Source of the DNA: Aureobasidium sp. EXF-3400 | Lineage: Eukaryota; Ascomycota; Dothideomycetes; Dothideales; Saccotheciaceae | Direction of reading: 5' to 3' | DNA length: 12,755 nt | NCBI GenBank assembly: GCA_024195585.1 | Contig: SWBL01000663.1 | Coordinates: 1-12,755 of the forward strand | Part shown: piece by piece, positions 1 through 8,371 of the stretch | Position numbering within the stretch: the first letter of the stretch is position 1 | Layout of the letters: every line of letters starts with the position of its first letter | Notes under the pieces: model-generated | Told to the model about the DNA's origin: nothing | The model's input: the letters and a program-made list of their open reading frames with translations, nothing else | Databases searched by the model: none | Position numbers and translations under genes: made by a program

Positions 1-1
1 T

Positions 2-324
2 CAGCAAGTCACCCGCCGCATGTCCAAGGGTCGCCAGGCCAAGCGCTCAAAGGTCAAGCCTTTCATCAAGGTCGTCAACTACAACCACATCATGCCCACT
101 CGCTACACTCTTGAGCTCGAGGGCCTGAAGGGTGCCGTCACCAACGACACCTTCAAGGAGGTTTCGCAAAGAGAGGATGCCAAGAAGAACATCAAGAAGG
201 CCCTTGAGGAGCGTTACCAGAGCGGCAAGAACAAGTGGTTCTTCACTCCTCTCAGTATGATGACATCCCAGTCCTTGTCACTTCCGGACACTCAGACTAA
301 CATGTACTTCTCACAGGATTTTAA
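2..324 (+). CDS. RPL27: 60S ribosomal protein L27 (eL27), 3' part
   Basis: Component of the large cytosolic ribosomal subunit. The gene enters the window already open: codons from base 2 read QQVTRR before the methionine at 20, matching the internal VTRRM segment of fungal L27, so that methionine is internal and the 5' part is missing. Coding segments are 2-254 and 317-324, separated by a 62-nt intron. Recognisable family signatures are KVKPFIKVVNYNH, MPTRYTLELE, and the C-terminal SGKNKWFFTPLRF. The last two residues (Arg-Phe) and the stop exist only after splicing: A at 254 joins GA at 317, giving AGA TTT TAA. Reading straight through the intron instead would give a false tail of about 55 residues. 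Identification is firm. The upstream exon structure cannot be seen. Confidence 0.96.
255..316 (+). other. RPL27: Intron in RPL27, 8 nt before the stop codon end
   Basis: Donor GTATGA and acceptor CACAG bound a 62-nt intron, with a CTAAC branch site about 15 nt before the acceptor. Splicing restores the universally conserved L27 ending Leu-Arg-Phe-stop. The downstream coding exon is only 8 nt (GATTTTAA). Confidence 0.95.
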
Positions 325-1078
325 ACGACTCGTCAACGCGCAGTGCACTTCTTGGTTGGGGGAGTCTTCAAAAATTACTTCATGGACACGGGGGACTCAA
401 GACTTAGCTGTCTTTAACGCATGATCATGGGACATAGCGAGTCAAAATACCAACGTCTCGAACCAAAAAAGGAAAAGTTCAAAAAAATTCTTCCGACCCT
501 TTGTTCAAAGTCCACAAGCAGCAAGTGCAGGAAATCCTGGTCTACAGTTTGGGAGCGATACCACCGAACGACAAGACGTCAACACCACCGAACCTGCGAC
601 GAACTGTACTGAAAGTCTACCTTACACTGAACGAGACACGCGCGAGCATGGGCAATATTATGTGGAATGATGGACGTCGACAAAAATATTGTTCAAACGA
701 CTATCCTCTGCGCTCAATGTTAGCCTTGTTCCGCTTACACCTGAAATGCAACGAAGAGTCATGTCACCAATGTTTCTATCCGATATGGTCGTCTATACTC
801 ACGCAGCTTCGTGATATGTCCTCTAACCAAAATGCAGTATTTTCCTTGAAGTCTAGACTTCTTCGCCGTGACTTGTAATCTGTAGTTCAACGTAGGTCTG
901 CGGCTTCTTCTAACTTAAACGGTAGGAATTGCCATTCGCTGTCCGATATGCTGTCCAGTCGGGTTTACATGTAAAAGAAGGAGTTGACATGTTTCTCTGC
1001 CCCCATGCAGCTACGTAGCCAATACCCATCCCACTGCTATACGACCGTTACACCTTGCCCTCTCGCTCAATCCATCAC
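325..1078. other. Gene-free convergent region after RPL27
   Basis: About 750 bp lie between the L27 stop (+) and the DUF4267 stop (-). Open frames of 60-125 codons exist on the plus strand. The longest (501-878) begins at TTG rather than ATG, and none resembles a known protein or has low-complexity or domain structure I recognise. I see no tRNA cloverleaf and no transposon end. It presumably holds the 3' UTRs of the two flanking genes. It is unusually long for a convergent gap in this compact region. Confidence 0.5.
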
Positions 1079-1471
1079 TCAATCAAGGTATCCGAGCAGA
1101 CCAGCCCCCAATCCCAGCGCAATCGGAGCCAACCCCCAGTGCACCCATTCCATTCCCTTTCGCTGCTTTCTCGCTATCCATCCATCACCAAGTGCAGTAA
1201 CAACTACCGCCAAGGTTGTCCAGCCCAGAGTTCTAGCATTGCCATATCGCCATACAGCAACCATAGACAATCCGAGCGAGACTTCTCGGAATCCGTACAG
1301 CGGAATGAGTAGATCAACCAGTTTCTGAGCTTCAGGAGTGGAAGGAGTGTCGAGACCGAATGCTCCGATGACAGAGCGAGGGCTGAAGATTGCGCCGGAG
1401 CCGCCCAGGACGAGGAGATGGCCGATTACGCCGGCGGTGTTGACGAGGTATGGAGATTGTGAGAGAGACAT
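1079..1471 (-). CDS. DUF4267 family small integral membrane protein
   Basis: Intronless 130-residue protein with four predicted hydrophobic segments at roughly residues 8-30, 50-76, 80-97 and 109-128, which is the usual size and topology of fungal DUF4267 proteins. Family-like features are the GFREVSLG motif around 60-67, the GDGWIARK motif around 95-102, the WVHWGLAP segment near 109-116 and the terminal GLLGYLD. The function of the family is unknown; it is a membrane protein of unassigned compartment. The ATG at 1471-1469 has a good context (ACC before ATG). A TATATAAAG element lies about 115 nt upstream on the same strand. It is divergent from the hydrolase gene at 1885 and may share its promoter region. 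Family assignment is from recognised motifs and not from a search. Confidence 0.85.
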   Translation of the reverse strand: MSLSQSPYLVNTAGVIGHLLVLGGSGAIFSPRSVIGAFGLDTPSTPEAQKLVDLLIPLYGFREVSLGLSMVAVWRYGNARTLGWTTLAVVVTALGDGWIARKQRKGMEWVHWGLAPIALGLGAGLLGYLD

Positions 1472-1884
1472 GGTTGGAAAGGATTTCGATAGTGATTTGT
1501 ATCGTCTTAATTCTCTGAGATCGGTAAATGAGTAGAAACTGTGTCTTGTGATATGATCTTTATCAGATCCTCAAGGTGGAAGCTCTTTATATACCAAACC
1601 TCAAACGGTGTTAAGTTGGACCGTCAGCAAAACGCCGGCATCCTAAATCCGGCATGAGTCTTATGACCTCCCTAATTCCGACATGTGATTGAGAGATACC
1701 GCGAGCTGACACTCCTTCCGATACTTTGTTTGGATTGTTTGGAAGGAGCTGGAGAGCCATTCGCTGATGGTTGTTAGGCAGCGTCAAGACTTTTGTCACC
1801 ACAGCTTCAGTTGAGGCTTCCATTCCTGTCAGCGTCGAAAGCTCCACATCACTCACGGCCAAACAACATCAAATTCCGAACGAA
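1472..1884. promoter_or_regulatory. Divergent promoter region, DUF4267 gene and hydrolase
   Basis: This 413-bp stretch separates two divergent starts. It contains a minus-strand TATA element (1585-1593), a cluster of GATA-like motifs (TGATAT at 1549, TATCAGATC at 1561-1569), an imperfect duplicated block (1642-1692), and a short upstream reading frame for the plus-strand gene (1767-1814). No protein-coding gene is supported in it. Confidence 0.55.
1585..1593 (-). promoter_or_regulatory. TATA box for the DUF4267 gene
   Basis: On the minus strand the sequence reads TATATAAAG, a close match to the TATA consensus. It lies about 115 nt upstream of the DUF4267 ATG at 1471, so transcription would start roughly 80-90 nt upstream of that ATG. 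The GATA-like motifs at 1549-1569 fall between it and the gene. This is a motif match only. Confidence 0.5.
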
Positions 1885-2847
1885 ATGCCAAAGCCAAAGA
1901 AGGCTCTCTCGACTAGGGATGTGCCTACTCAGTTCCTCGAGGCCTCCTTCCTTATAGGTCATGTCCCACAAATGGCACTGCAGTCCGACCCACGGATTTC
2001 CTACTCCCTCTACATCCCACCTGAGCCATACAAATCGCTTGCCGCAATTCCAGACGATGATAACACGAAGCAGCTACCACTTCTAGTAAACGTCCATGGA
2101 ACCAGACGAAATCTCTCTGCCATCTATGGTGATCTGAAGACCTTTGCCGACTCAACACCTTGTGCAGTTTTGCAACCTCTGTTTCCAGCTGGTATCGAAG
2201 GGCCTAACGACATAGACTCGTACAAGAAACTCAGGTCCAAGAGTTTGAATTCAGATCTTGTATTGCTTTCGATTCTTGATGAAGTTGGCGCACGCTGGCC
2301 ACACATTGACACGAAGAAGATCTTCCTCATGGGGTTTTCTGGCGGTGGACAATTCGCACAGCGCTTTCTATACATCCATCCTGATCGTCTTTCAGCCGTC
2401 AGTATAGGAGCTCCTGGGAAAGTCACACTGCTTGATGATCAAGAGACATGGCCCAAAGGAACCAAGAACGTTCAACACGTGTTTGATCGGTCTGTCGACT
2501 TGAGTCTGATTACAGCTATCGATATCCACATGGTTGTTGGAAGCAAAGACACAGGAGCTCATGGTGGAAACGACTTCAAGCAATGGCAAGAAGAGATGAA
2601 GAAGAAGGCCAGCAAAGCCAAAGATACTGGCTCCGATCAAGAAGCTGCTCTAACTACGAATATCGATGCCTCTGGAACCGGTCAAGGAAGACTAGGTACT
2701 CTGCAAAATGTTCAGAAGCTATGGAAAGACCAAGGTATAGAAGCCTATCTGGACATTGTTGATGGAGTGGGTCACTCAGCAGATGGTGTTCGAAGCTGCG
2801 TCTTGGATTTCCTCAGACCTCTCATGCGACAAATCGACAAGACTTGA
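1885..2847 (+). CDS. Alpha/beta hydrolase, PHB-depolymerase/esterase-like
   Basis: Predicted serine hydrolase of 320 residues. The nucleophile elbow is G-F-S-G-G at residues 150-154 (Ser152), preceded by a buried strand (KKIFLM). An HG pair at 71-72 follows the strand LLVNV and fits the oxyanion-hole loop. Asp222 in VVGSKDTG and His297 in GVGHSADG complete a plausible catalytic triad in the expected order. The overall pattern matches fungal proteins annotated as polyhydroxybutyrate depolymerase-like or carboxylesterases; the substrate is unknown. No signal peptide is visible, so it is probably cytosolic. A charged, low-complexity insert runs from about 233 to 268. The start chosen is the first in-frame ATG (1885). 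The frame stays open upstream to 1771 but without an ATG, so an upstream exon is possible. The stop is 22 bp from the convergent HeLo gene's stop. Confidence 0.82.
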   Translation: MPKPKKALSTRDVPTQFLEASFLIGHVPQMALQSDPRISYSLYIPPEPYKSLAAIPDDDNTKQLPLLVNVHGTRRNLSAIYGDLKTFADSTPCAVLQPLFPAGIEGPNDIDSYKKLRSKSLNSDLVLLSILDEVGARWPHIDTKKIFLMGFSGGGQFAQRFLYIHPDRLSAVSIGAPGKVTLLDDQETWPKGTKNVQHVFDRSVDLSLITAIDIHMVVGSKDTGAHGGNDFKQWQEEMKKKASKAKDTGSDQEAALTTNIDASGTGQGRLGTLQNVQKLWKDQGIEAYLDIVDGVGHSADGVRSCVLDFLRPLMRQIDKT

Positions 2848-2869
2848 TCGTTGTCCTCGAAATGGTTGA

Positions 2870-4817
2870 CTAAACGCGAATAGCTCCGATGACATCGACC
2901 ACCCGCTCCATGAAAACTCGCTGCAGCCTAGCAGCAACGAGTACATCTGTCTCGTCTGCATCTTCCTCTACATCCAGCGACATACGACCAACAATGCAGA
3001 CTGAGACGGCTCTCTGATAATTATCACCCATCCTAGCTCTGAGCTCTTCCATATGCTTTGAGTCTGCCTGCATCAACTCCTTCTTGATTGATTCAGCCGA
3101 CCTTCTGTTGAACGAGTGTCCTTGGAGACCCATAATCGACTCGATTGGCTTCCAGAAGGCGATCTCTAGCAGCACCAATCCCAGGCTATATATGTCGAAC
3201 GTTCTTCGAAAGGGTTGCTTGGGTCCGGCACCTTGGTATAACGGATGACAATACACGTCGTCTCTCGGGTCCACGACTTGATATCTGCCAGGCTGGGTTT
3301 TGTCTTGATCAGTATCAGGGCGTGCGAGCTCAAAGCCGGATACACAAGGCTCCGAAAGATCTTGCGGATCGGCGAAAACGATGTTGCGACTGTTGATACC
3401 TTTGTGCAGCCAGTTCACTGCATGCAGATACAGCACACACGTGCAAAGTCCTTGCGCTAGCTGAACTCGAGCACCGAGAGACGGAGTCGAGCAAGTGAGC
3501 ATCTTACGCAAGGTTTCGGGAACCGTGGCAGATTTTAAGGCATCGGGACTTTCGAAGACAAGGCCAAAGCGAAAGCTTCGGTCGTCATGCGATATGTGAT
3601 CGTTGTCGTCGAAGTATCCGTGACAGATCGGCGCACAGAACTCCGCAAGCTTGTTCAGTTTGAGCAGGGTAACTAAATCCTGAATCCTTCTGATACTGGC
3701 TTTGGATGCAACCATGTCGTCTCCCTTGTCGTTGCGCTGAGGAACGTACTCCCGCCACTCCAACCAGATGTATCGTTGACCTGGCTTATTCTGGTCCAGG
3801 ACACCGGCCACACGGCCTTCAGAGCCCATGAAATTGTCCGATTCTTCGTCATCATCTGGAATGGTGATCCGAGAGCGTTCTAACCGTGTGGCTTCTCGGA
3901 GATCGTCAAAGTCTTCTTGTTGTGGTCCCGAAGAATGTTCAGAAGTGGTGTTGAGTTGCTTGAAGTTGGCCAAGGATGCCAAAACTTGGTCGCTTCTTGA
4001 GTATGGCGATGCGACTGAAGCTCGATCAGGACGTAAGGCTGCTGCTAGTTGCAGGTGCTTCAGTTCTTCGACTGATCTCAGTACTAAAACCATATCGAGC
4101 TGTGTCTTGCGAGTGAGGTCCATCAAAAAGCGAGACTGTTCCCCATGCAGGAGTTGATATAGGTTCTCATTCATCTCTTTGAAACGCCCCAATGATTTCT
4201 CGAACTCCTCTCTGCTGAAGGCCACCCAGACGAAGCGTCGAGGGTTCTTCGCGATACTTTTGAGGTTTGTCACCATCGACAGCCATCTCCCCTTACTTCT
4301 GGATTTTGTCGCCGGTACAGAGTTACTACCAGAGTCTGTGGTCACCTTGTGATCTCGAGCACGCAACTGCTTGAGCATCTCCAACACTTGGAAGTCACTG
4401 GTCTCAGCATCCGCATCTCCCATGTCAGTTTTACTGCTTGGTTCAAACTTCTCTGCCATCTGCGACAACTCGTCCATCACCAATTGCATTTCGGTGAGGA
4501 TGGACACCAGCACCAGGCAAGCTGTCTTCACGCTTTCTGGTAGGTCTTTCTGTTTCTCGTCTTCCGTGTTGTCAAACCCAGCAGCTTCACACCAATCACC
4601 AAAACGAAGGTGCTCATACTGTAAACGAGTCCGAAGATATTGATACTCTTCTGGCACTCCTGTCACCGCCAGGAGGAACAGATATCCTATGCAAAGTCAG
4701 GATGGTTTCTTCTTCTCTATATTCTGGGAGTAGTTTGCCTTTTTTGCAGCCATCAAGCAGTTGGACAGCGAGCGATACTGCCCCGACGGTGAAACTAATC
4801 GGCTCGATGGGGACCAT
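2870..4817 (-). CDS. HeLo domain plus kinase-like (pseudokinase) protein
   Basis: Two exons, 4817-4739 and 4686-2870, encode 631 residues. Residues 1 to about 240 match the HeLo (prion-inhibition and propagation) domain: a hydrophobic first helix (ISFTVGAVSLAVQLLDGCKK), then GYLFLLAV, GVPEEYQYLRTRL and FGDWCEAAG, later VAFSREEFE and the RKTQLDMVLVLRSVEEL helix. HeLo domains in other fungi permeabilise membranes in heterokaryon-incompatibility cell death. Residues about 330-630 form a kinase-like fold: WLEWREY, GYFDD, RFGLVFE, WLHKGINSRNIVF where HRD should be (453-455, no catalytic Asp), VSGFE in place of DFG (475-477), no APE, then FDIYSLGLVLLEI. It should therefore be catalytically dead, which is usual for this family. 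The start ATG at 4817-4815 sits in ACCATGG. The layout resembles mammalian MLKL. The domain calls are firm; a cell-death role is inference. Confidence 0.88.
4687..4738 (-). other. GC-AG intron in the HeLo gene
   Basis: A 52-nt intron with donor AAAAAG|GCAAAC and acceptor GCATAG, and a CTGAC branch site about 14 nt before the acceptor. Joining G at 4739 to GA at 4686 makes a glycine codon and restores the continuous HeLo helix CKKGYLFLLAV. No GT donor nearby gives a sensible product. Retention of the intron shifts the frame and ends translation at 4614-4616, leaving a 67-residue stub. Confidence 0.85.
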
Positions 4818-5459
4818 GGTGCGAAAACAAAAAGTGCAGATTACACGATGTGAAATCGAGAGAACTCGCAAGAGAGCGGATTCAGATCAGCCGTATGGAG
4901 ACTTCTCAAACCCTCAGCTTGCTTGACCTCCCTTATGCCTCGTTCTCGCCAACTCAGTACTGACTACGGGATCTTTTAGCGTTGCCAGCCACAATGATAG
5001 GCGATTGATAATTGGGACTTTTTCCCATGTACTCGACTGTTGTCGCAACGACCAGCATCCAATTCGAGCAAGCTTACATGCATGTGTATGCAGCCCCCCA
5101 CCCCTAGCCCTACAATCCGCCTGCGAGACCACTCGAATACAGCGCGTTGATTGGCCGTGATTGACACCGGATAAAATACTTGTTCACGGCTTTCTCTATC
5201 ACAGCTGCGCCTTTAAATAGAACGGTCCCGACCTAGGATCTGAGTATGAATCTGAGAAGCATTGCTTACTTCGAGACTTTGTTGACCTGAATGACACTAC
5301 CTGGACTCGGCTGAGGGGAACTCGGCATATTTCCTCGTCGATCCAGTTCATTGCTTTGAATAAAGTGACGGCACACAAAAAATTGCACACCAGATATTCC
5401 GCGACTCCCGTCACACCTTCGACAGCAGCCTCCATGAGAGCGCGAAACTTCTCAGGAAG
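4818..5459. promoter_or_regulatory. Divergent promoter, HeLo gene and RhoGAP-kinase gene
   Basis: About 640 bp separate the two start codons. Visible elements are a perfect 10-bp palindrome ACATGCATGT (5076-5085), a C-rich block at about 5094-5109 with CCCCAC and CCCCT cores (possible CreA and stress-element matches), and an AT-rich stretch near 5168-5219 (GATAAAATAC, TTTAAATAG) that could be a TATA region for the plus-strand gene. A 111-codon minus-strand frame (5199-5534) overlaps the N-terminal exon of the RhoGAP gene and shows no recognisable domain. Shared regulation of the two genes is plausible from the geometry only. Confidence 0.5.
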
Positions 5460-8371
5460 ATGAAAGGCAATCATTCGGAAGCCAAACCAAAAGGTCTTAC
5501 CAAGTGGTTTACGAAAATACGTGGCGCTAATCATGGATCATCTGTGGAAGTCATGAAATCTGGTGAGAACTTATACGCATCAAAATCAGGTGCTAGATAT
5601 GCGAATATGTGTGGCTGACATACTTCGCACAGAACTTGTTTTCGGAGTGCCTTTACAGATTAGCATACGTTATGCAAATGTCGCTATTTCTCTGTTCAAC
5701 GAACAAGGCCAATCATATATATATGGTTATATACCGGTCATAGTCGCCAAATGTGGAGTCTTTCTGAAAGAGAAAGGTATGTGGCAGATAAATACTGTCG
5801 TCGAAAACTTATCTCAGACTGACAACAGGTACTGATGTCGAGGGGATATTCTCAATGGCCGGTTCTGAGAAACGGGTACAGGAACTAAGACTTGCCTTCG
5901 ACTCACCCCCCAGGTATGGGAAAGGACTCGACTGGACAGGCTACTCGGTCCATGACGCCGCTCGTATCATGCTCCTGTACTTCGAACAACTTCCCGAACC
6001 TGTCATTCCTCTCGATCACTATGAGCGATTCTGCGCACCCATGAGAAAACCTCAATCTGGCTCGAAAAAGTATGCAACAGAGGCGGTCCGTATATATCAA
6101 GGGCTCGTTACCGATCTTCCTCCTCTCAACCGCCAACTTTTTCTGTATATCCTCGATTTTCTAGCCGTCTTTGCGAGCAAGGCGGACCTCAACGAAATGT
6201 ATACGAATAAGCTTGCCGTCATCTTTCAACAAAGCCTCCTAGCGAATCATAATCGCGACCCGCAAGAGCTTCGGATCAATCATGGTGTATTGTTCTTCCT
6301 CATCGAAAACCAAGATAGCTTCCTTCTGGGTATGCCTGGGACGGCCTTAGATGATGAGCTTGTTGGATCGGTCCAGAACTTGACCGACACCACTGAGCTC
6401 AGTGAGTCGGGTCCACAGGGCATCTCATCGAGCGGTGCTCCAGCGTATCCTGCGCCTCCTATTCCCATCACTCCCACTGATTATGGAAGCAATTTTCCCG
6501 TTGGTGCAGATGTGTCATCGAAACACGGTGATCGCGAGACGTCTAGGAACGTAGAGTCTGTGGAATGCCACGCAGAAACGGAGACAGAAGTCGGGAAAGA
6601 GGCTCCGGATGTTGACTCTACAAACCAGCGCAATCGCCTCTGGATTGATACTGCTATTGTCACTGATGATCTCGTCCGACACGCTCTTAGTTCTCAGAAG
6701 CAGACTAAGCTTGCCATGCACGACCGAGAGAGACCTCATGACTCTAAGTTTGAGAACGCAACTCGATCTCCTGACATTGACGCATCACATCCGATTGCAG
6801 ATGCACAGCGCTCGAGTTCACCCTCCCGAGTGCGAGAACTTGAGACGACTAGCTCCGCCACGGAGCCCGATCTTGAAGCTGGTGAGGAACATATGCTCAT
6901 CGAGAATGTAGCACAAAAGCGAGCGGATTCCGGTGATCCTTCTGACGAGTACGCACTCACAGAACAGGAAAGCGTGCCTGAGCCTGCTCTGGAGGAGGTG
7001 AAAGATCACATCGTGATGAGGAACAGTAAGCAGCTCCTGCCAACGGCCACGAACGACCCCGACAGAAACCTCTCCAAACGCTTGGGATATTACTTTGTTG
7101 AAGGCGACGAGTCTCGGGTCGAATACAGCGAATTAGAGATTGTCGAAATATCACAGCTACTGCTGCGATTGGACCCGTCATGGAGCAGGATTCCACGTGT
7201 ATACATCGTTCTCCGTATCATTGGTTTTCTGCATGCCATGTCTACTTTCGTCGATGTTGGCTTCTCGGACTATGATTTTCCCGTCACGGCCAGAAGTCTA
7301 CCTCCCGAGCTCAACCCAAAAGCACGTTCTGATTTTGTCAAGAATCAGGCTATGGTCATGACAAAATCATTGAATCTGGAAAAGCGTGAGGGCGGCCAAC
7401 ACTGCTTCTTCAAAAAGAACGAATATCTGCCGCTTCGGGGAGAAGGCATATTGGGAGTGGGTGGGTTTGGGCAAGTGGACAAAGTTCTCAGTTTGATCAG
7501 CTTCAAAAAGTACGCAAGGAAAAGGGTGCTCAGGACTGCAGCATTTGGTGGCAGAAACGCCGCAGCTCAGAGAGCTTTCATCAAAGAGATTGAGATCCTC
7601 AAGCGCTTGAAGCATTGGCATATCGTCGAGTTTGTGGGCAGCTACACCGATCACAAGTACATTGGAGTACTCATGGAACCTATCGCAGACATGGATCTCG
7701 CTACATACCTGGAGCGCGCGGATCAATCACGACATCGCGAGCTCCGAACCTTCTTCGGTTGCCTATCACGAGCACTCGAATTCCTGCATGAACAGAACAT
7801 CCGCCACAAAGACATCAAACCGCAGAACGTACTCTACGAAGCTGGCCGCGGAGTCTTGTTTACAGACTTCGGCTTGGCTCTCGATTTCACAGAAGCCAGC
7901 CGCAGTACAACCATGGGTATGGTCAACGGAATGACTCCCATGTACTGCGCACCAGAAGTCGCCGCCGAAGAGCCCCGAAGCACCTCTTCCGATATCTACA
8001 GCTTAGGAATCGTCTTTCTCGAGATGATTGTCGTGCTCAAGGGTCATTCTATTGAATACCTCCGAGCCTACTTTGAAGCCCATGGATCCAAGAACTGGCT
8101 CATCCGTAAGAATGATGAGGCACTCGACAGCCTTCTTGCTGAACTTGGGAACACTGCAATGGCTTCTGACAATAAGGTGTTAACGTGGATTGAACAGATG
8201 CTGCAGCAAGACCAAAAGCTGCGACCAACAGCTGCTTCGTTATCGGAGTGGTGTACGCTAGCTGATGAAAACGGCATCAGACAGTTCAGCGGCATTTGCT
8301 GTCTGTCGCCAGATGAAAGTTACTCTGAAGCATCTGACGACTATTGGGATTACGGCTCTGGCTCGCTATGA
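5460..8371 (+). CDS. RhoGAP-protein kinase fusion protein
   Basis: Three exons (5460-5562, 5633-5776, 5829-8371) give 929 residues. Residues about 38-250 are a Sac7-type RhoGAP domain: FGVPLQISIRYANVAISL, YGYIPVIVAKCGVFLKEK, GTDVEGIFSMAGS, RYGKGLDWTGYSVHDAA, LPEPVIPL and LPPLNRQLFLYILDFLAVFA. The arginine finger after EGIF is Ser91. A disordered, acidic, Ser-rich linker follows to about 490, then a segment (LLRLDPSWSRIPRVYIVLR, about 527-545) found before a family of fungal kinases. The kinase spans about 620-890: G-loop GVGGFG (625-630), Lys647 in YARKRV, HKDIKPQN with Asp744, DFG with Asp762, APE at 790-792, so it looks active. The tail holds a CC pair (about 906) and an acidic Tyr/Ser-rich end. 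The start is the first in-frame ATG with A at -3; the frame is open upstream to 5364 and a longer N-terminus is possible. Confidence 0.85.
5563..5632 (+). other. Intron 1 of the RhoGAP-kinase gene
   Basis: A 70-nt intron with donor GTGAGA, branch site CTGAC about 17 nt before the acceptor, and acceptor CGCACAG. It joins the basic N-terminal exon (KGLTKWFTKIRG segment) to the RhoGAP start (LVFGVPLQ). The exact first exon is less certain than the splice signals. Confidence 0.72.
5777..5828 (+). other. Intron 2 of the RhoGAP-kinase gene
   Basis: A 52-nt intron with donor GTATGT, branch site CTGAC and acceptor AACAG. It joins GVFLKEK to GTDVEGIF, reconstructing the RhoGAP loop that normally carries the arginine finger. 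G at 5776 plus GT at 5829 makes the glycine codon. Confidence 0.93.

Noticed and set aside
421..878. Two overlapping plus-strand open frames (63 and 125 codons) after RPL27
   Set aside because: The longer one starts at TTG, neither shows domain character, and they overlap each other in different frames; best read as 3' UTR or intergenic.
1771..1884. N-terminal extension of the hydrolase to 1771
   Set aside because: The frame is open but starts at TTG with no ATG; the first ATG is 1885. An upstream exon is possible but no clear splice pair was found.
5364..5459. Extension of the RhoGAP-kinase N-terminus upstream of the ATG at 5460
   Set aside because: The frame is open and a CAG acceptor-like site exists at 5391-5393, but no convincing donor and upstream exon were found, so the ATG at 5460 was kept as the start.
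5199..5534. 111-codon minus-strand open frame
   Set aside because: It overlaps the N-terminal exon of the RhoGAP-kinase gene in antisense and has no recognisable domain; the plus-strand exon has better support.
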